A stretch of DNA of 64,000 bases. It comes from Leifsonia shinshuensis (GTDB lineage: Bacteria; Actinomycetota; Actinomycetes; Actinomycetales; Microbacteriaceae). Positions 15,882 to 24,050 of this stretch are shown here, piece after piece. Positions within the stretch are counted from its first letter, which is position 1. Each line of letters begins with the position of its first letter. The notes under the pieces were generated by a model, which saw nothing but the letters and a program-made list of their open reading frames with translations, had not been told where the DNA came from and ran no database searches. The DNA is taken from positions 1,860,001 to 1,924,000 of the forward strand of contig NZ_JACCFL010000001.1 of the NCBI RefSeq assembly GCF_013410375.1, given 5' to 3'. The position numbers were made by a program, and so were the translations under genes.

Positions 15882-17492
15882 ATGATGCCAGATCGTCGGG
15901 CGTTCGGGCAAGACGACACAGTTCGTCCGGGACCGGAGCGGATGCTCCTGCCGACGGTCCGCGAGGTGCTGAGGATGGACCCGGTGGCCGACGCGCTGCC
16001 GGAGGTCCTGGCCGGGGAGGACGGCCTCGACGCGCTCGTCCGCTGGGTGCACGTGGCCGAGACGGCCGACGTGGCGCGACTGGTGTCCGGCGGCGAGCTG
16101 CTGCTGGCGACCGGGCTCGGCTGGTCGCACGACGAGCACGCGCTGCGGTCGCTCGGCCGCGAGCTCGCCGACGCCGGGGTCGCGGGGCTCGTGCTGGAGC
16201 TGGGCGAGCGGACCCCCGAGGCGCCCGCGCCGCTCCTCGAGGAGTTCCGCCTCGCGGGACTGCCGTTCGTGGTCCTGCACCGGGAGGCGCGGTTCGTCGC
16301 GATCACGGAGGCCGTGCACGCGCGCATCATCGACGACCAGACGGTGGCGCTGCGGGCGCGGGACGAGATCCGCGAGCTGTTCACGGGGCTCAGCCTGCGC
16401 GGCAGCCCCGCCGACTTCATCGTCGCGCAGGCGGCGCGCGTGCTGCGCTGCCCGGTGGTGCTGGAGGACACCGGCCACCAGGTCCTGGTCGCCGAGAACG
16501 TCGGCGACGGCGAGGCCGAACTCGAGCGCTGGGAGCAGCGCTCGCGGGCGGCGCACCGGGGCGCGGGCGAGGCGGGCTGGACGCTGACGCCCGTGGAGGC
16601 CCGCGGCATGCGCTGGGGCCACCTGGTCGCCCTCCCCGGGGAGCCGCATCCCGCCGGCCGCTCCAGCGTGCTGGAGCAGGCGGCCGTCGCCCTCGCGCTC
16701 AGCCGTCTCGCCGACCGCGACGAGGAGGAGTGGACGCGGCGCAGCCACGTCGCGTTGATCGGCGCGCTGCTGGGGCGGCGCTTCGCCGGCGACGGCGGGA
16801 TGGCGGCGCGGTTCGAGGCGTCCGGGTTCCCGGTCGCCGGCCGGGTGCTCGCCGGCGTCGCCGTGCGCACCCGGTCGGGACGGGTCGAGTCGGGGTCCGC
16901 GGCGCGGGCGCTGGAGGCGGCGCGGGCGGCCGGGTCCGACGCCATCGCGGCCGCCCATCCGGCGTCGCCCGGGCTGCTGGTGGTCGCCGTGTCCTCCCGG
17001 TCGGGCCGGCCGGGGGCGGACGCCGTCGCCGACGCGCTGGCGGGAGGCGACGCCGCGGTGGTCGGTGTCGGCTCGGACGCGCACGGCATCCCCGGGCTGC
17101 TGTCGTCGGTCGAGGAGGCCGTGGAGCTGACCGGCCGCGGCGGCGGCGGCCGCGGCAGGCACGCGGTCGTGCAGCGCGCCGAGAGCCGTCCGCTGCTGCG
17201 GCTGGTCACGGCGTTCGGCGACGACCCGCGGCTGCAGGAGTACGCCGAGCGGATGCTCCGGCCGCTCATCGAGCACGACCTCGCCAACGACGGCGACCTG
17301 ATCGAGGTGCTCCGCGCCTACCTCAGCCACCCGGGCAACCGGACCCGGGCCGCGGCCGCGAGCCACCTCTCCCGGTCGGTGTTCTACCAGCGGATCGCGC
17401 TCATCGAGGACCTGCTCGGCCTCGACCTCGACGACGGCGAGACCATCGGCGCGCTGCACGCCGCCGTGCTCGCGCGGCGCATCCGGAGCTGA
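15882..17492 (+). CDS. PucR-family transcriptional regulator
   Basis: A 536-residue regulator. Residues about 25-150 are the PucR N-terminal domain ('LPTVREVLRMDPVADALPEV', 'ARLVSGGELLLATGLGW', 'AGVAGLVLELGER'). The middle is variable. The C-terminus is the PucR-type helix-turn-helix ('LRAYLSHPGNRTRAAAASHL', then 'SRSVFYQRIALIEDLL'). PucR proteins are often activators of catabolism of nitrogenous compounds. It faces mmsA across 91 bp, and the ATG follows GGAGGAG. Regulation of the mmsA-aminotransferase operon is inferred from this arrangement. Confidence 0.85.
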   Translation: MMPDRRAFGQDDTVRPGPERMLLPTVREVLRMDPVADALPEVLAGEDGLDALVRWVHVAETADVARLVSGGELLLATGLGWSHDEHALRSLGRELADAGVAGLVLELGERTPEAPAPLLEEFRLAGLPFVVLHREARFVAITEAVHARIIDDQTVALRARDEIRELFTGLSLRGSPADFIVAQAARVLRCPVVLEDTGHQVLVAENVGDGEAELERWEQRSRAAHRGAGEAGWTLTPVEARGMRWGHLVALPGEPHPAGRSSVLEQAAVALALSRLADRDEEEWTRRSHVALIGALLGRRFAGDGGMAARFEASGFPVAGRVLAGVAVRTRSGRVESGSAARALEAARAAGSDAIAAAHPASPGLLVVAVSSRSGRPGADAVADALAGGDAAVVGVGSDAHGIPGLLSSVEEAVELTGRGGGGRGRHAVVQRAESRPLLRLVTAFGDDPRLQEYAERMLRPLIEHDLANDGDLIEVLRAYLSHPGNRTRAAAASHLSRSVFYQRIALIEDLLGLDLDDGETIGALHAAVLARRIRS

Positions 17493-17510
17493 CGCGGCGC
17501 CGCGGCCTCC

Positions 17511-17636
17511 CGACATTCGCCACGAATGTCGCCTTTCGCCGCCGCATTCGCGACATTCGGCCCGAATCGCGAAATCGCGATTCGTCACGAATGTCGGCTT
17601 TCGCGGCCGTATTCGCGACATTCGGCACGAATACGC
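17511..17636. repeat. CGAATGT-type palindromic repeat cluster 1
   Basis: Between the pucR-type gene and the convergent cupin gene. It contains CGACATTCG-CCA-CGAATGTCG (17511-17531, a perfect 9-bp-arm inverted repeat), CGATTCGTCACGAATGTCG (17578-17596) and further partial copies (GACATTCGGCACGAATACG near the end). Multiple overlapping hairpins can form. The same core occurs near 36.3 kb and 59.3 kb. Confidence 0.75.
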
Positions 17637-17646
17637 GCGATCCGCG

Positions 17647-17979
17647 TCAGGCGGGCGGGGCCAGGTAGACCTTGCGGAGCGTCTCGGTGACGGTCCAGAC
17701 CGTACGGTCGCCCGCGGTCAGCCGGACGAGGTCGCCGACGCCGAGCTCCAGCCGGCGGCCGGTGTCGGGGAAGTCGACGCGTCCACGCCCGGCGATGACC
17801 ACGAACACCTCGTCGGCCTCCACGTCGGTCGTGGTCCCCGGCGCCATCTCCCAGACGCCGACCTCCAGCCCCGCGAAGCGGCCGAGCTCCGCCAGCGCGG
17901 TCAGCGCGTCGTCCGGGGACGGTTCCAGGGGGAGCCCGAGCGCGGGGACGCTGCCGGTCGAGTCCAGCGGGCCGCTCAC
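17647..17979 (-). CDS. Cupin-domain protein
   Basis: A 110-residue single-domain cupin of the AraC-cupin/'ethanolamine utilisation'-like type. The core is 'VGVWEMAPGTTTDVEADEVF' then 'VVIAGRGRVDFPDTGRRLEL' and 'GDLVRLTAGDRTVWTVTETLRKVYL'. The usual His-rich metal motif is mostly absent (one acidic pair, no HxH), so metal binding is uncertain. A GTG start overlaps the stop of the FAD-oxidase gene by 4 bp, so the pair is one coupled unit. Cupins of this type often accompany amine-oxidising enzymes. Confidence 0.75.
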   Translation of the reverse strand: MSGPLDSTGSVPALGLPLEPSPDDALTALAELGRFAGLEVGVWEMAPGTTTDVEADEVFVVIAGRGRVDFPDTGRRLELGVGDLVRLTAGDRTVWTVTETLRKVYLAPPA

Positions 17980-19397
17980 GAGTCGAACCCCAGCCCGACG
18001 GCGTCGAGCGTGCGCAGGAACAGGTTGCGCCGCCCCTCGCTGTGGTCGGCGCGGTCGAGGGACCAGCGCGTCAGGTTGATGCCGATCGAGGCCGCGGGCT
18101 CCGGCGGGAACGGCAGCGGCCGGCTGCGCACCATCTCGAGGCTCGTCCGCTCGGTCTCCCGCCCGGCCAGCAGGTCCAGCATCACCTGGGCGCCGAAGTG
18201 CGTCGCCGCGACGCCGAGCCCGGTGTAGCCGGTGGCGTACGCCACGCGACCGCCGCGGGCGGTGCCGAAGAACGCGCAGAACCGGCTGCAGGTGTCGATC
18301 GCGCCCGCCCAGCGGTGCGTGAAGGTGAGGCCCTCCAGCTGCGGGAAGGTCGTGAAGAAGTGCGCGGCCAACTTCCGGAAGGTCTCCGGCCGGTCCTCGT
18401 AGCGCTCGCGGACCCGCCCGCCGTAGTGGTACACGGCGTCGTACCCGCCGAACAGGATCCGGTTGTCGCGGGTCAGCCGGTAGTAGTGGAACTGGTTCGC
18501 GGAGTCGCCGAGGCCCTGCCGTCCCGACCAGCCGATCGACGCGAGCTGCTCGGCGCTCAGCGGCTCCGTCATCAGCACGTAGTCGTACACCGGCACGGTC
18601 GTCAGCCGGTTGCGCTTGAGCAGGCTGGGGAAGACGTTGGTGGCCAGCGCGGTGCGCTTCGACCGGACGACGCCCTCCGGCGTGTACAGCGTCGTCCCGT
18701 CGCCGATCCCCTCGACCGGCGAGTGCTCGAAGAGCTCGACCCCGGCCGCCTCGCAGGCGCGGGCCAGCGCCCGGACGAGCTTGGCCGGGTGGACCAGTGC
18801 GGAGTCGCGCGTCCGGAGCAGGCCGCCGAGGTAGGTGGGGGAGTGCACCTGGGCCTGCACGGCCTCCCGGTCGAGGAAGCGCACGTCCTCGCCGTCCGCG
18901 CCCTCGCCGTCCGCCGCCTCCCGCAGCCACTCGATCTGGTGCGGCTCGGTGGCGAGGTCGATCGCGCCGTTGCGCTCGAACTCCGCGTCGAGCCCCAGCT
19001 CGGCGACGGTCGCCTCGATCTCGTCGAGGTTCGCCATCCCGAGCCGCTGCAGCTCGTCGAACTCGTGGCCGAACCGGGTCCGGCCGTTCTCGTCGCCGTG
19101 CGTCAGGCTCGCCTCGCAGAAGCCGCCGTTGCGCCCGGAGGCCGCCCAGCCGATCCGGCGCCCCTCCAGCAGCACGACGCGCGCCGCCGGGTTCTCGCGC
19201 TTGGCGAGCAGGGCCGTCCACAGCCCGGTGTAGCCGCCGCCCACGACGGCGAGGTCGCACTCGACGTCGCCGCGGAACCGCGGGTAGGCGTCGCCCGGCG
19301 CGTCCTCGATCCAGAACACGGACTGCCGGGCGCCGGCGAGCGCGTGGCTCACCACGGACGCCTCTGGTGCCTCTCGTTCGAACACGGTGGCCGTCAC
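17976..19397 (-). CDS. FAD-dependent amine oxidase (DAO/PuuB-like)
   Basis: A 473-residue flavoprotein of the D-amino acid oxidase (DadA/GlyO) superfamily. The Rossmann motif is 'CDLAVVGGGYTGLWTALLAK' (G53-G58), followed by 'GWAASGRNGGFCEASLTHG', typical of gamma-glutamylputrescine oxidase-like proteins. It would oxidise a primary or secondary amine to an imine/aldehyde with O2. I chose the GTG at 19397 because AGGAAGGG precedes it and the 165-residue longer frame upstream is non-coding in character. With the adjacent aminotransferase and aldehyde dehydrogenase this suggests amine or polyamine catabolism, but the exact substrate is unproven. Confidence 0.85.
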   Translation of the reverse strand: MTATVFEREAPEASVVSHALAGARQSVFWIEDAPGDAYPRFRGDVECDLAVVGGGYTGLWTALLAKRENPAARVVLLEGRRIGWAASGRNGGFCEASLTHGDENGRTRFGHEFDELQRLGMANLDEIEATVAELGLDAEFERNGAIDLATEPHQIEWLREAADGEGADGEDVRFLDREAVQAQVHSPTYLGGLLRTRDSALVHPAKLVRALARACEAAGVELFEHSPVEGIGDGTTLYTPEGVVRSKRTALATNVFPSLLKRNRLTTVPVYDYVLMTEPLSAEQLASIGWSGRQGLGDSANQFHYYRLTRDNRILFGGYDAVYHYGGRVRERYEDRPETFRKLAAHFFTTFPQLEGLTFTHRWAGAIDTCSRFCAFFGTARGGRVAYATGYTGLGVAATHFGAQVMLDLLAGRETERTSLEMVRSRPLPFPPEPAASIGINLTRWSLDRADHSEGRRNLFLRTLDAVGLGFDS

Positions 19398-19581
19398 GGG
19401 TGCCCTTCCTGGTGCGCGGTCGTCGGTGCGGTCGTCGGGTGCGGTCGTCGGGTGCCGTCCCCGGCGAGGTCCTTCCGCGTCATTCTGCCGGACGGCGCCG
19501 CGGAGGTTCGTCGCGAATGCGCGCCGAGTCCGGGCAGACCGTCCGGCGCGGATCCACGGACCATCGCATGCGACACGAGCG

Positions 19582-19595
19582 CTGAACCGCTTCAG
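19582..19595. promoter_or_regulatory. Candidate LacI operator, own promoter
   Basis: CTGAACCGCTTCAG is a near-perfect 7+7 palindrome (one mismatched pair) 58 bp upstream of the LacI-family gene. It differs by one base from the perfect site at 20739-20752, which points to autoregulation. Confidence 0.6.
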
Positions 19596-19653
19596 TCCGC
19601 GGTACTCTTGCCCCGACCGGCCGCACGGTGCCGCCGGCCGGGAGAGGAGCGTC

Positions 19654-20667
19654 GTGGGGTCAGCCACGCGGGTCACGATCGGCGGCCTCGCCGACCGACT
19701 CGGCCTGTCCAAGGCGTCGGTGTCGTACGCGCTCAACGGGCAGCCCGGGGTGAGCGAGGAGACCCGCCGCCGTGTCCTCGGCCTCGCCGAGGAGCTCGGC
19801 TGGCATCCCAGCTCCAGCGCCCGTGCGCTCTCCCGGGCGCGGTCCGACGCCATCGGCATCGTGCTGCGGCGCGACCCGGCCCTGCTCGGCACCGAGCCGT
19901 ACTACATGAGCCTGCTCGCCGGGGTGGAGGCCGAGCTCGCCGAGAGCGGGCAGGCGCTGCTGCTGCGGATGATCGGCAGCGCGAACGGCCAGGACCTCGC
20001 CGCCTACCGGCGCTGGAGCGCGGAGCGCCGGGTGGACGGGGTGATGCTCTTCGACCTCACCGTGGGCGACCCGCGGCCCGCGCTGCTCGACGAGCTCGGG
20101 CTGGCGTTCGTGCTGCACGGGAACGACGAGGCGCTGGCGCCGGGACGGGTACTGCTCTACGACGCGTCCGGCGACGCGCGCATCCTGGTCGAGCACCTGC
20201 ACGCGCTCGGCCACCGCCGCATCCTGCACCTGCAGGGGCCCGCCGAGTTCGAGCACGAGCGCGACCGGGCGGCCGCGATCGCGCGGTTCGCCGCCGGGCT
20301 CGGCATGCAGGCGGCGTCGGAGCCCTCCGACTACTCGATGGAGGCCGGGGAGCGCATCGCGACCGCGCACGCGGCCGACCCGCTGCTGACGGCGATGGTG
20401 ACCTCCAACGACCTGCTCGCCCTCGGCGCCCAGGCGGGACTGTCCCGTGCCGGGCGCGACGACATCGCCCTGGTCAGCTGGGACGACTCTCTGATCTGCC
20501 GGCTCGGCTCGCGGCCGCTGACCGCGCTGGCCCGTTTCCCGGAGGAGCAGGGCAGGCGCGCGACCCGGATGCTGCTGGACGAGCTCGCCGGTGTGGAGAC
20601 GCCCGTGCGCACCGCGCGCGCGTCGGAGCTGGTGGTCCGGTCGACCAGCGTCCGCGCCGCCGCCTGA
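19654..20667 (+). CDS. LacI-family transcriptional repressor
   Basis: A 337-residue repressor. The N-terminal helix-turn-helix 'VTIGGLADRLGLSKASVSYA' followed by 'LNGQPGVSEETRRRVLGLAE' and the hinge 'ELGWHPSSSARALSRARSDA' are classic. The rest is a periplasmic-binding-protein-like sugar-sensing core. The GTG at 19654 has GGAGAGGAG just upstream; the long frame before it is not homologous. Two matching palindromes, one before this gene and one before the transporter operon at 20829, indicate that it controls itself and the sugar operon. The inducer is presumably the oligosaccharide handled by the downstream transporter. Confidence 0.9.
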   Translation: MGSATRVTIGGLADRLGLSKASVSYALNGQPGVSEETRRRVLGLAEELGWHPSSSARALSRARSDAIGIVLRRDPALLGTEPYYMSLLAGVEAELAESGQALLLRMIGSANGQDLAAYRRWSAERRVDGVMLFDLTVGDPRPALLDELGLAFVLHGNDEALAPGRVLLYDASGDARILVEHLHALGHRRILHLQGPAEFEHERDRAAAIARFAAGLGMQAASEPSDYSMEAGERIATAHAADPLLTAMVTSNDLLALGAQAGLSRAGRDDIALVSWDDSLICRLGSRPLTALARFPEEQGRRATRMLLDELAGVETPVRTARASELVVRSTSVRAAA

Positions 20668-20730
20668 GCCGGCCTCCCCCGCTGCCGGGGAGACCGCGCT
20701 GTATACCCTCGATACCCGAGGTGTCAACGC

Positions 20731-20759
20731 TGGAAATACTGAACCGGTTCAGTTATAGT
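20731..20759 (+). promoter_or_regulatory. Promoter of the sugar ABC operon with LacI operator
   Basis: TGGAAA (20731-20736), 17-bp spacer and TATAGT (20754-20759) form a plausible promoter. The spacer holds ACTGAACCGGTTCAGT (20738-20753), a perfect 16-bp palindrome of LacI-family type. Repressor bound there would occlude RNA polymerase. Confidence 0.7.
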
Positions 20760-20828
20760 CGCGGTGGCGTCGGGCGCGCTCCCAGGGGACGGGAGCGGGG
20801 GCGCCCATCACGAGACGAAGGAGTCACA

Positions 20829-22133
20829 ATGAGGAAACGCGTCATCGCCGCGGCAGCGCTGGCGGCCACGATCTCGCTCGTGGCGGCGGGCTGCAGCAGC
20901 ACCGGTTCGACGTCGTCGGCCAGCGGGTCGACCATCACCTACTGGGCGAGCAATCAGGGCACCAGCCTCGACAACGACAAGCAGGTCCTGACGCCGGTGC
21001 TGGACGACTTCACCAAGAAGACCGGGGTGAAGGTCAAGCTCGAGGTCATCGGCTGGAACGACCTGCAGACGCGCATCCAGACCGCCGTCACGTCCGGGCA
21101 GGGCCCCGACGTGCTCAACATCGGCAACACCTGGGCCGCCTCCCTGCAGGCGACCGGGGCGTTCCTGCCGTTCGGCGACAGCGAGATGAAGGCCATCGGC
21201 GGCAGCGACAAGTTCGTGAAGACCGCGCTGGAGACCGGCGGCGCCGCCGGCAAGACGGTCACCAGCGTCCCGCTCTACGGCCTCGCGTACGGCCTCTACT
21301 ACAACAAGAAGATGTTCTCCGACGCCGGCGTCCAGGCGCCCACCACCTGGGAGGAGCTGGTCACCGACGCCAAGAAGCTGACGAACGGCACCCAGTACGG
21401 CTTCTCGCTCGCGGCCGGCAGCTACACCGAGAACGCCCACTTCGCGTTCATCAACTCCGCGCAGAACGGCGGCTCCTGGTTCGACAGCAAGGGCAACCCG
21501 ACGTTCACCAGCCAGGCGAACATCGACGGCATCAAGCGGTACCTCGACCTGATGCAGGCCGACAAGGTCGTCAACACCTCCAACGCCCAGTACGACAACG
21601 GCGTCCAGGCGGTCAACGACTTCGCCACCGGCAAGGTCGCGATGATCCTCAGCCAGAACAACGCCGACTCCTCGATCAACGCCAACGGGATGAAGGCCGA
21701 CCAGTACGGCGTCGTGCCGTTCCCGTCGCCCGAGGGCGGCAAGCCGGTCGCCAGCCACGTCGCCGGCATCAACCTGTCGATCTTCAAGAACACCAAGAAC
21801 AAGGACGCCGCCCTCGAGTTCGTCAAGTACATGACGAGCGAGTCGACCCAGTCCACGCTCGGCAAGCCGTACTCGACGCTGCCGGTGCTGAACGGCGCCA
21901 AGCCGAACTTCACCGACAACGCCGACGAGGCCGCCACCTTCCAGAAGATCTACAACGAGATGTCCAAGCCGCTGCCGCTGGTGCCGGCCGAGGACCAGTT
22001 CGAGAACACCGTCGGCAAGGCCATGAACGACATGTTCGCCAAGATCGCCACCGGGGGCACGGTCTCCGACTCCGACATCAAGTCGGCGCTCAGCACCGCC
22101 CAGGACCAGGTGAAGCAGTCGATCGGCGGCTAG
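20829..22133 (+). CDS. Sugar ABC transporter substrate-binding lipoprotein
   Basis: A 434-residue extracellular binding protein of the carbohydrate (family 1) type. It has a lipoprotein signal peptide with lipobox 'LVAAGC' (C22). Binding-protein landmarks include 'LDDFTKKTGVKVKLEVIGWN', 'GPDVLNIGNTWAASLQATGA', 'AYGLYYNKKMFSDAGVQAPT' and 'DFATGKVAMILSQNN'. It captures a sugar outside the membrane for the two permeases that follow. AAGGAG lies 6 nt before the ATG, and a LacI operator lies upstream. The ATPase is not encoded in the operon, so a shared MsiK-type ATPase elsewhere is likely. Specificity unknown. Confidence 0.9.
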   Translation: MRKRVIAAAALAATISLVAAGCSSTGSTSSASGSTITYWASNQGTSLDNDKQVLTPVLDDFTKKTGVKVKLEVIGWNDLQTRIQTAVTSGQGPDVLNIGNTWAASLQATGAFLPFGDSEMKAIGGSDKFVKTALETGGAAGKTVTSVPLYGLAYGLYYNKKMFSDAGVQAPTTWEELVTDAKKLTNGTQYGFSLAAGSYTENAHFAFINSAQNGGSWFDSKGNPTFTSQANIDGIKRYLDLMQADKVVNTSNAQYDNGVQAVNDFATGKVAMILSQNNADSSINANGMKADQYGVVPFPSPEGGKPVASHVAGINLSIFKNTKNKDAALEFVKYMTSESTQSTLGKPYSTLPVLNGAKPNFTDNADEAATFQKIYNEMSKPLPLVPAEDQFENTVGKAMNDMFAKIATGGTVSDSDIKSALSTAQDQVKQSIGG

Positions 22134-22208
22134 GCCTCCCTAGCCCCACAGCGATGGCCGGGCGGGAGGCGACTCCCGCCCGGCCGCCGCACCCACCGAA
22201 GGAGTTCC

Positions 22209-23180
22209 ATGTCGACGACGACATCCGTCCGGACCAGCCCCGCCGAGGCGCCGGCCCCGGCGAAGACCCGCCGCAAGCGGCCCAAGGGCTGGTGGCTGCC
22301 GCTGGTGCTGCTGGCGCCCGCCATCATCTTCGAGCTGCTCATCCACGTCATCCCGATGCTCACCGGCATCTGGATCAGCTTCCTGCAGCTCACCAAGTTC
22401 GTCATCGCAAACTGGAGCGAGGCGCCGTTCGTCGGCCTCAAGAACTACCAGGTCGCGCTGGACTTCAACACGTCCATCGGCGCCGGCCTGCTGACCTCGT
22501 TCCTCATCACCTGCGGCTTCACGATCCTCGTCGTCGGGCTCTCCTGGGTGCTCGGGATGGCGGCGGCCGTCGCCCTGCAGGGTCGGTTCCGCGGGCGCGG
22601 GTTCTTCCGCACGCTGTTCCTGGTGCCGTACGCGCTGCCGCTCTACGCCGGCATCATCACGTGGAAGTTCATGCTCCAGAAGGACACCGGGGCGGTCAAC
22701 CACTTCCTGTTCGACAACCTCGGCCTTCCGGGCCAGAAGCCGTTCTGGCTGATCGGCGACAACGCGTTCTGGTCGATCGTCATCGTCGCGATCTGGCGGC
22801 TCTGGCCGTTCGCCTTCCTGATGCTGATGGCCGGCCTCCAGTCGATCCCCGACGAGGTCTACGAGGCCTCGGCGGTGGACGGCGCCAAGCCGTTCCGGCA
22901 GTGGCGCTCGATCACGCTGCCGATGCTGCGGCCGGTCAACGCCGTGCTGCTGCTGGTGATGTTCCTGTGGACGTTCAACGACTTCAACACGCCGTACGTC
23001 CTGTTCGGCAACGCCCAACCCGCCGCGGGCGACCTGATCTCGTTCCACATCTACAACGCGTCGTTCCTGACCTGGAACTTCGGCTCGGGAGCGGCGATGA
23101 GCGTGCTGCTGCTGATCTTCCTGCTCATCGTGTCCGGCATCTACCTGATCGTGCTCAACCGGAGGAACCGCAATGCGTGA
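22209..23180 (+). CDS. Sugar ABC transporter permease 1 (MalF-like)
   Basis: A 323-residue inner-membrane permease with a cytosolic N-terminus rich in Pro/Arg, six predicted helices, and the EAA loop 'YEASAVDGAKPFRQWRSITLPMLRPV' region (about residues 218-243; EA-S-A-x-D-G-A). The first helix is 'LVLLAPAIIFELLIHVIPML'. Together with the next gene it forms the membrane channel for the binding protein upstream. AAGGAG precedes the ATG. Confidence 0.9.
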   Translation: MSTTTSVRTSPAEAPAPAKTRRKRPKGWWLPLVLLAPAIIFELLIHVIPMLTGIWISFLQLTKFVIANWSEAPFVGLKNYQVALDFNTSIGAGLLTSFLITCGFTILVVGLSWVLGMAAAVALQGRFRGRGFFRTLFLVPYALPLYAGIITWKFMLQKDTGAVNHFLFDNLGLPGQKPFWLIGDNAFWSIVIVAIWRLWPFAFLMLMAGLQSIPDEVYEASAVDGAKPFRQWRSITLPMLRPVNAVLLLVMFLWTFNDFNTPYVLFGNAQPAAGDLISFHIYNASFLTWNFGSGAAMSVLLLIFLLIVSGIYLIVLNRRNRNA

Positions 23181-24012
23181 GACCGTCTCGTCCAAAGTCT
23201 TCCGCTGGGTCGTCGTCGTCGTCCTGACAGTGTTCACCGCGGTGCCGCTCTACGTGATGATCACGTCGTCGATGAAGCCGCTGTCCGACGTGCAGGGCGC
23301 CTTCACCTGGTGGCCGACGAACATCACCTTCCAGCCGTTCATCGACATGTGGTCGACCGTCCCGCTGCTGTCGTACTTCGTCAACAGCGTCATCGTGTCC
23401 ACGGCCGCGACCGTGCTCAGCCTGATCATCGCCGTGTTCGCCGCCTATGCGGTGTCGCGCTACCGGTTCAAGGGCCGCAGCGTCTTCACCACGACCGTGC
23501 TGTCCACGCAGATGTTCCCCGGCGTGCTCTTCCTGCTGCCGCTCTTCCTCATCTTCGTGAACATCAACCAGGCGGTCGGCATCCAGCTGGTCGGCACCCG
23601 CTGGGGGCTGGTGATCACCTACCTGACCTTCGCGCTGCCGTTCGCGATCTGGATGCTCGCCGGCTACTTCGACGGCATCCCGCGCGAGCTCGACGAGGCC
23701 GCGATGGTCGACGGCTCCGGGCCGATGGGCGCGCTCTGGCACGTGGTGCTGCCCGCGGCCAAGCCCGGCCTCATCGCGGTCGCGATCTACTCGTTCATGA
23801 CCAGCTGGGGCGAGGTGCTGTTCGCTTCCGTGATGACGACGGATGAGAACCGCACCCTGGCCGTCGGTCTGCAGCTCTACTCGACGCAGACGAACGTGTA
23901 CTGGAACCAGATCATGGCGGCGTCCCTCGTGGTCTCCATCCCGATCGTGGTCGCGTTCCTCCTGCTGCAGCGGAACTTCGTGGCCGGGCTCACCGCCGGC
24001 GCCGTGAAGTGA
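23173..24012 (+). CDS. Sugar ABC transporter permease 2 (MalG-like)
   Basis: A 279-residue permease starting 8 bp inside the previous gene, so translation is coupled. It shows six helices and the EAA loop 'ELDEAAMVDGSGPMGALWHV' (about residues 173-192). The end 'LLLQRNFVAGLTAGAVK' is the standard terminus of MalG-type permeases. It pairs with permease 1. Confidence 0.92.
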   Translation: MRETVSSKVFRWVVVVVLTVFTAVPLYVMITSSMKPLSDVQGAFTWWPTNITFQPFIDMWSTVPLLSYFVNSVIVSTAATVLSLIIAVFAAYAVSRYRFKGRSVFTTTVLSTQMFPGVLFLLPLFLIFVNINQAVGIQLVGTRWGLVITYLTFALPFAIWMLAGYFDGIPRELDEAAMVDGSGPMGALWHVVLPAAKPGLIAVAIYSFMTSWGEVLFASVMTTDENRTLAVGLQLYSTQTNVYWNQIMAASLVVSIPIVVAFLLLQRNFVAGLTAGAVK

Positions 24013-24050
24013 CGCGCAGCACCGGCAACACCCAGCCCTCGAAAGGAATC

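Noticed and set aside
14280..17621. 1113-codon open frame on the minus strand across mmsA and the PucR gene
   Set aside because: It is antisense to two well-supported genes, is extremely rich in Arg/Gly/Pro, and shows no domain. It is an artefact of high third-position GC.
17493..17646. Phage or plasmid attachment site
   Set aside because: The palindromes recur at three unrelated places with no integrase or tRNA, so an attachment site is unlikely.
20668..20728. Terminator after the LacI gene (CTCCCC...GGGGAG and CCTCG...CGAGG)
   Set aside because: The stems are only 5-6 bp with no T-run, too weak to list as a feature.
18042..20828. Long in-frame extension upstream of the sugar-binding lipoprotein
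   Set aside because: The extension runs antisense to the FAD oxidase and out of frame over the LacI gene. The lipoprotein signal peptide with its ribosome site clearly marks the start at 20829.
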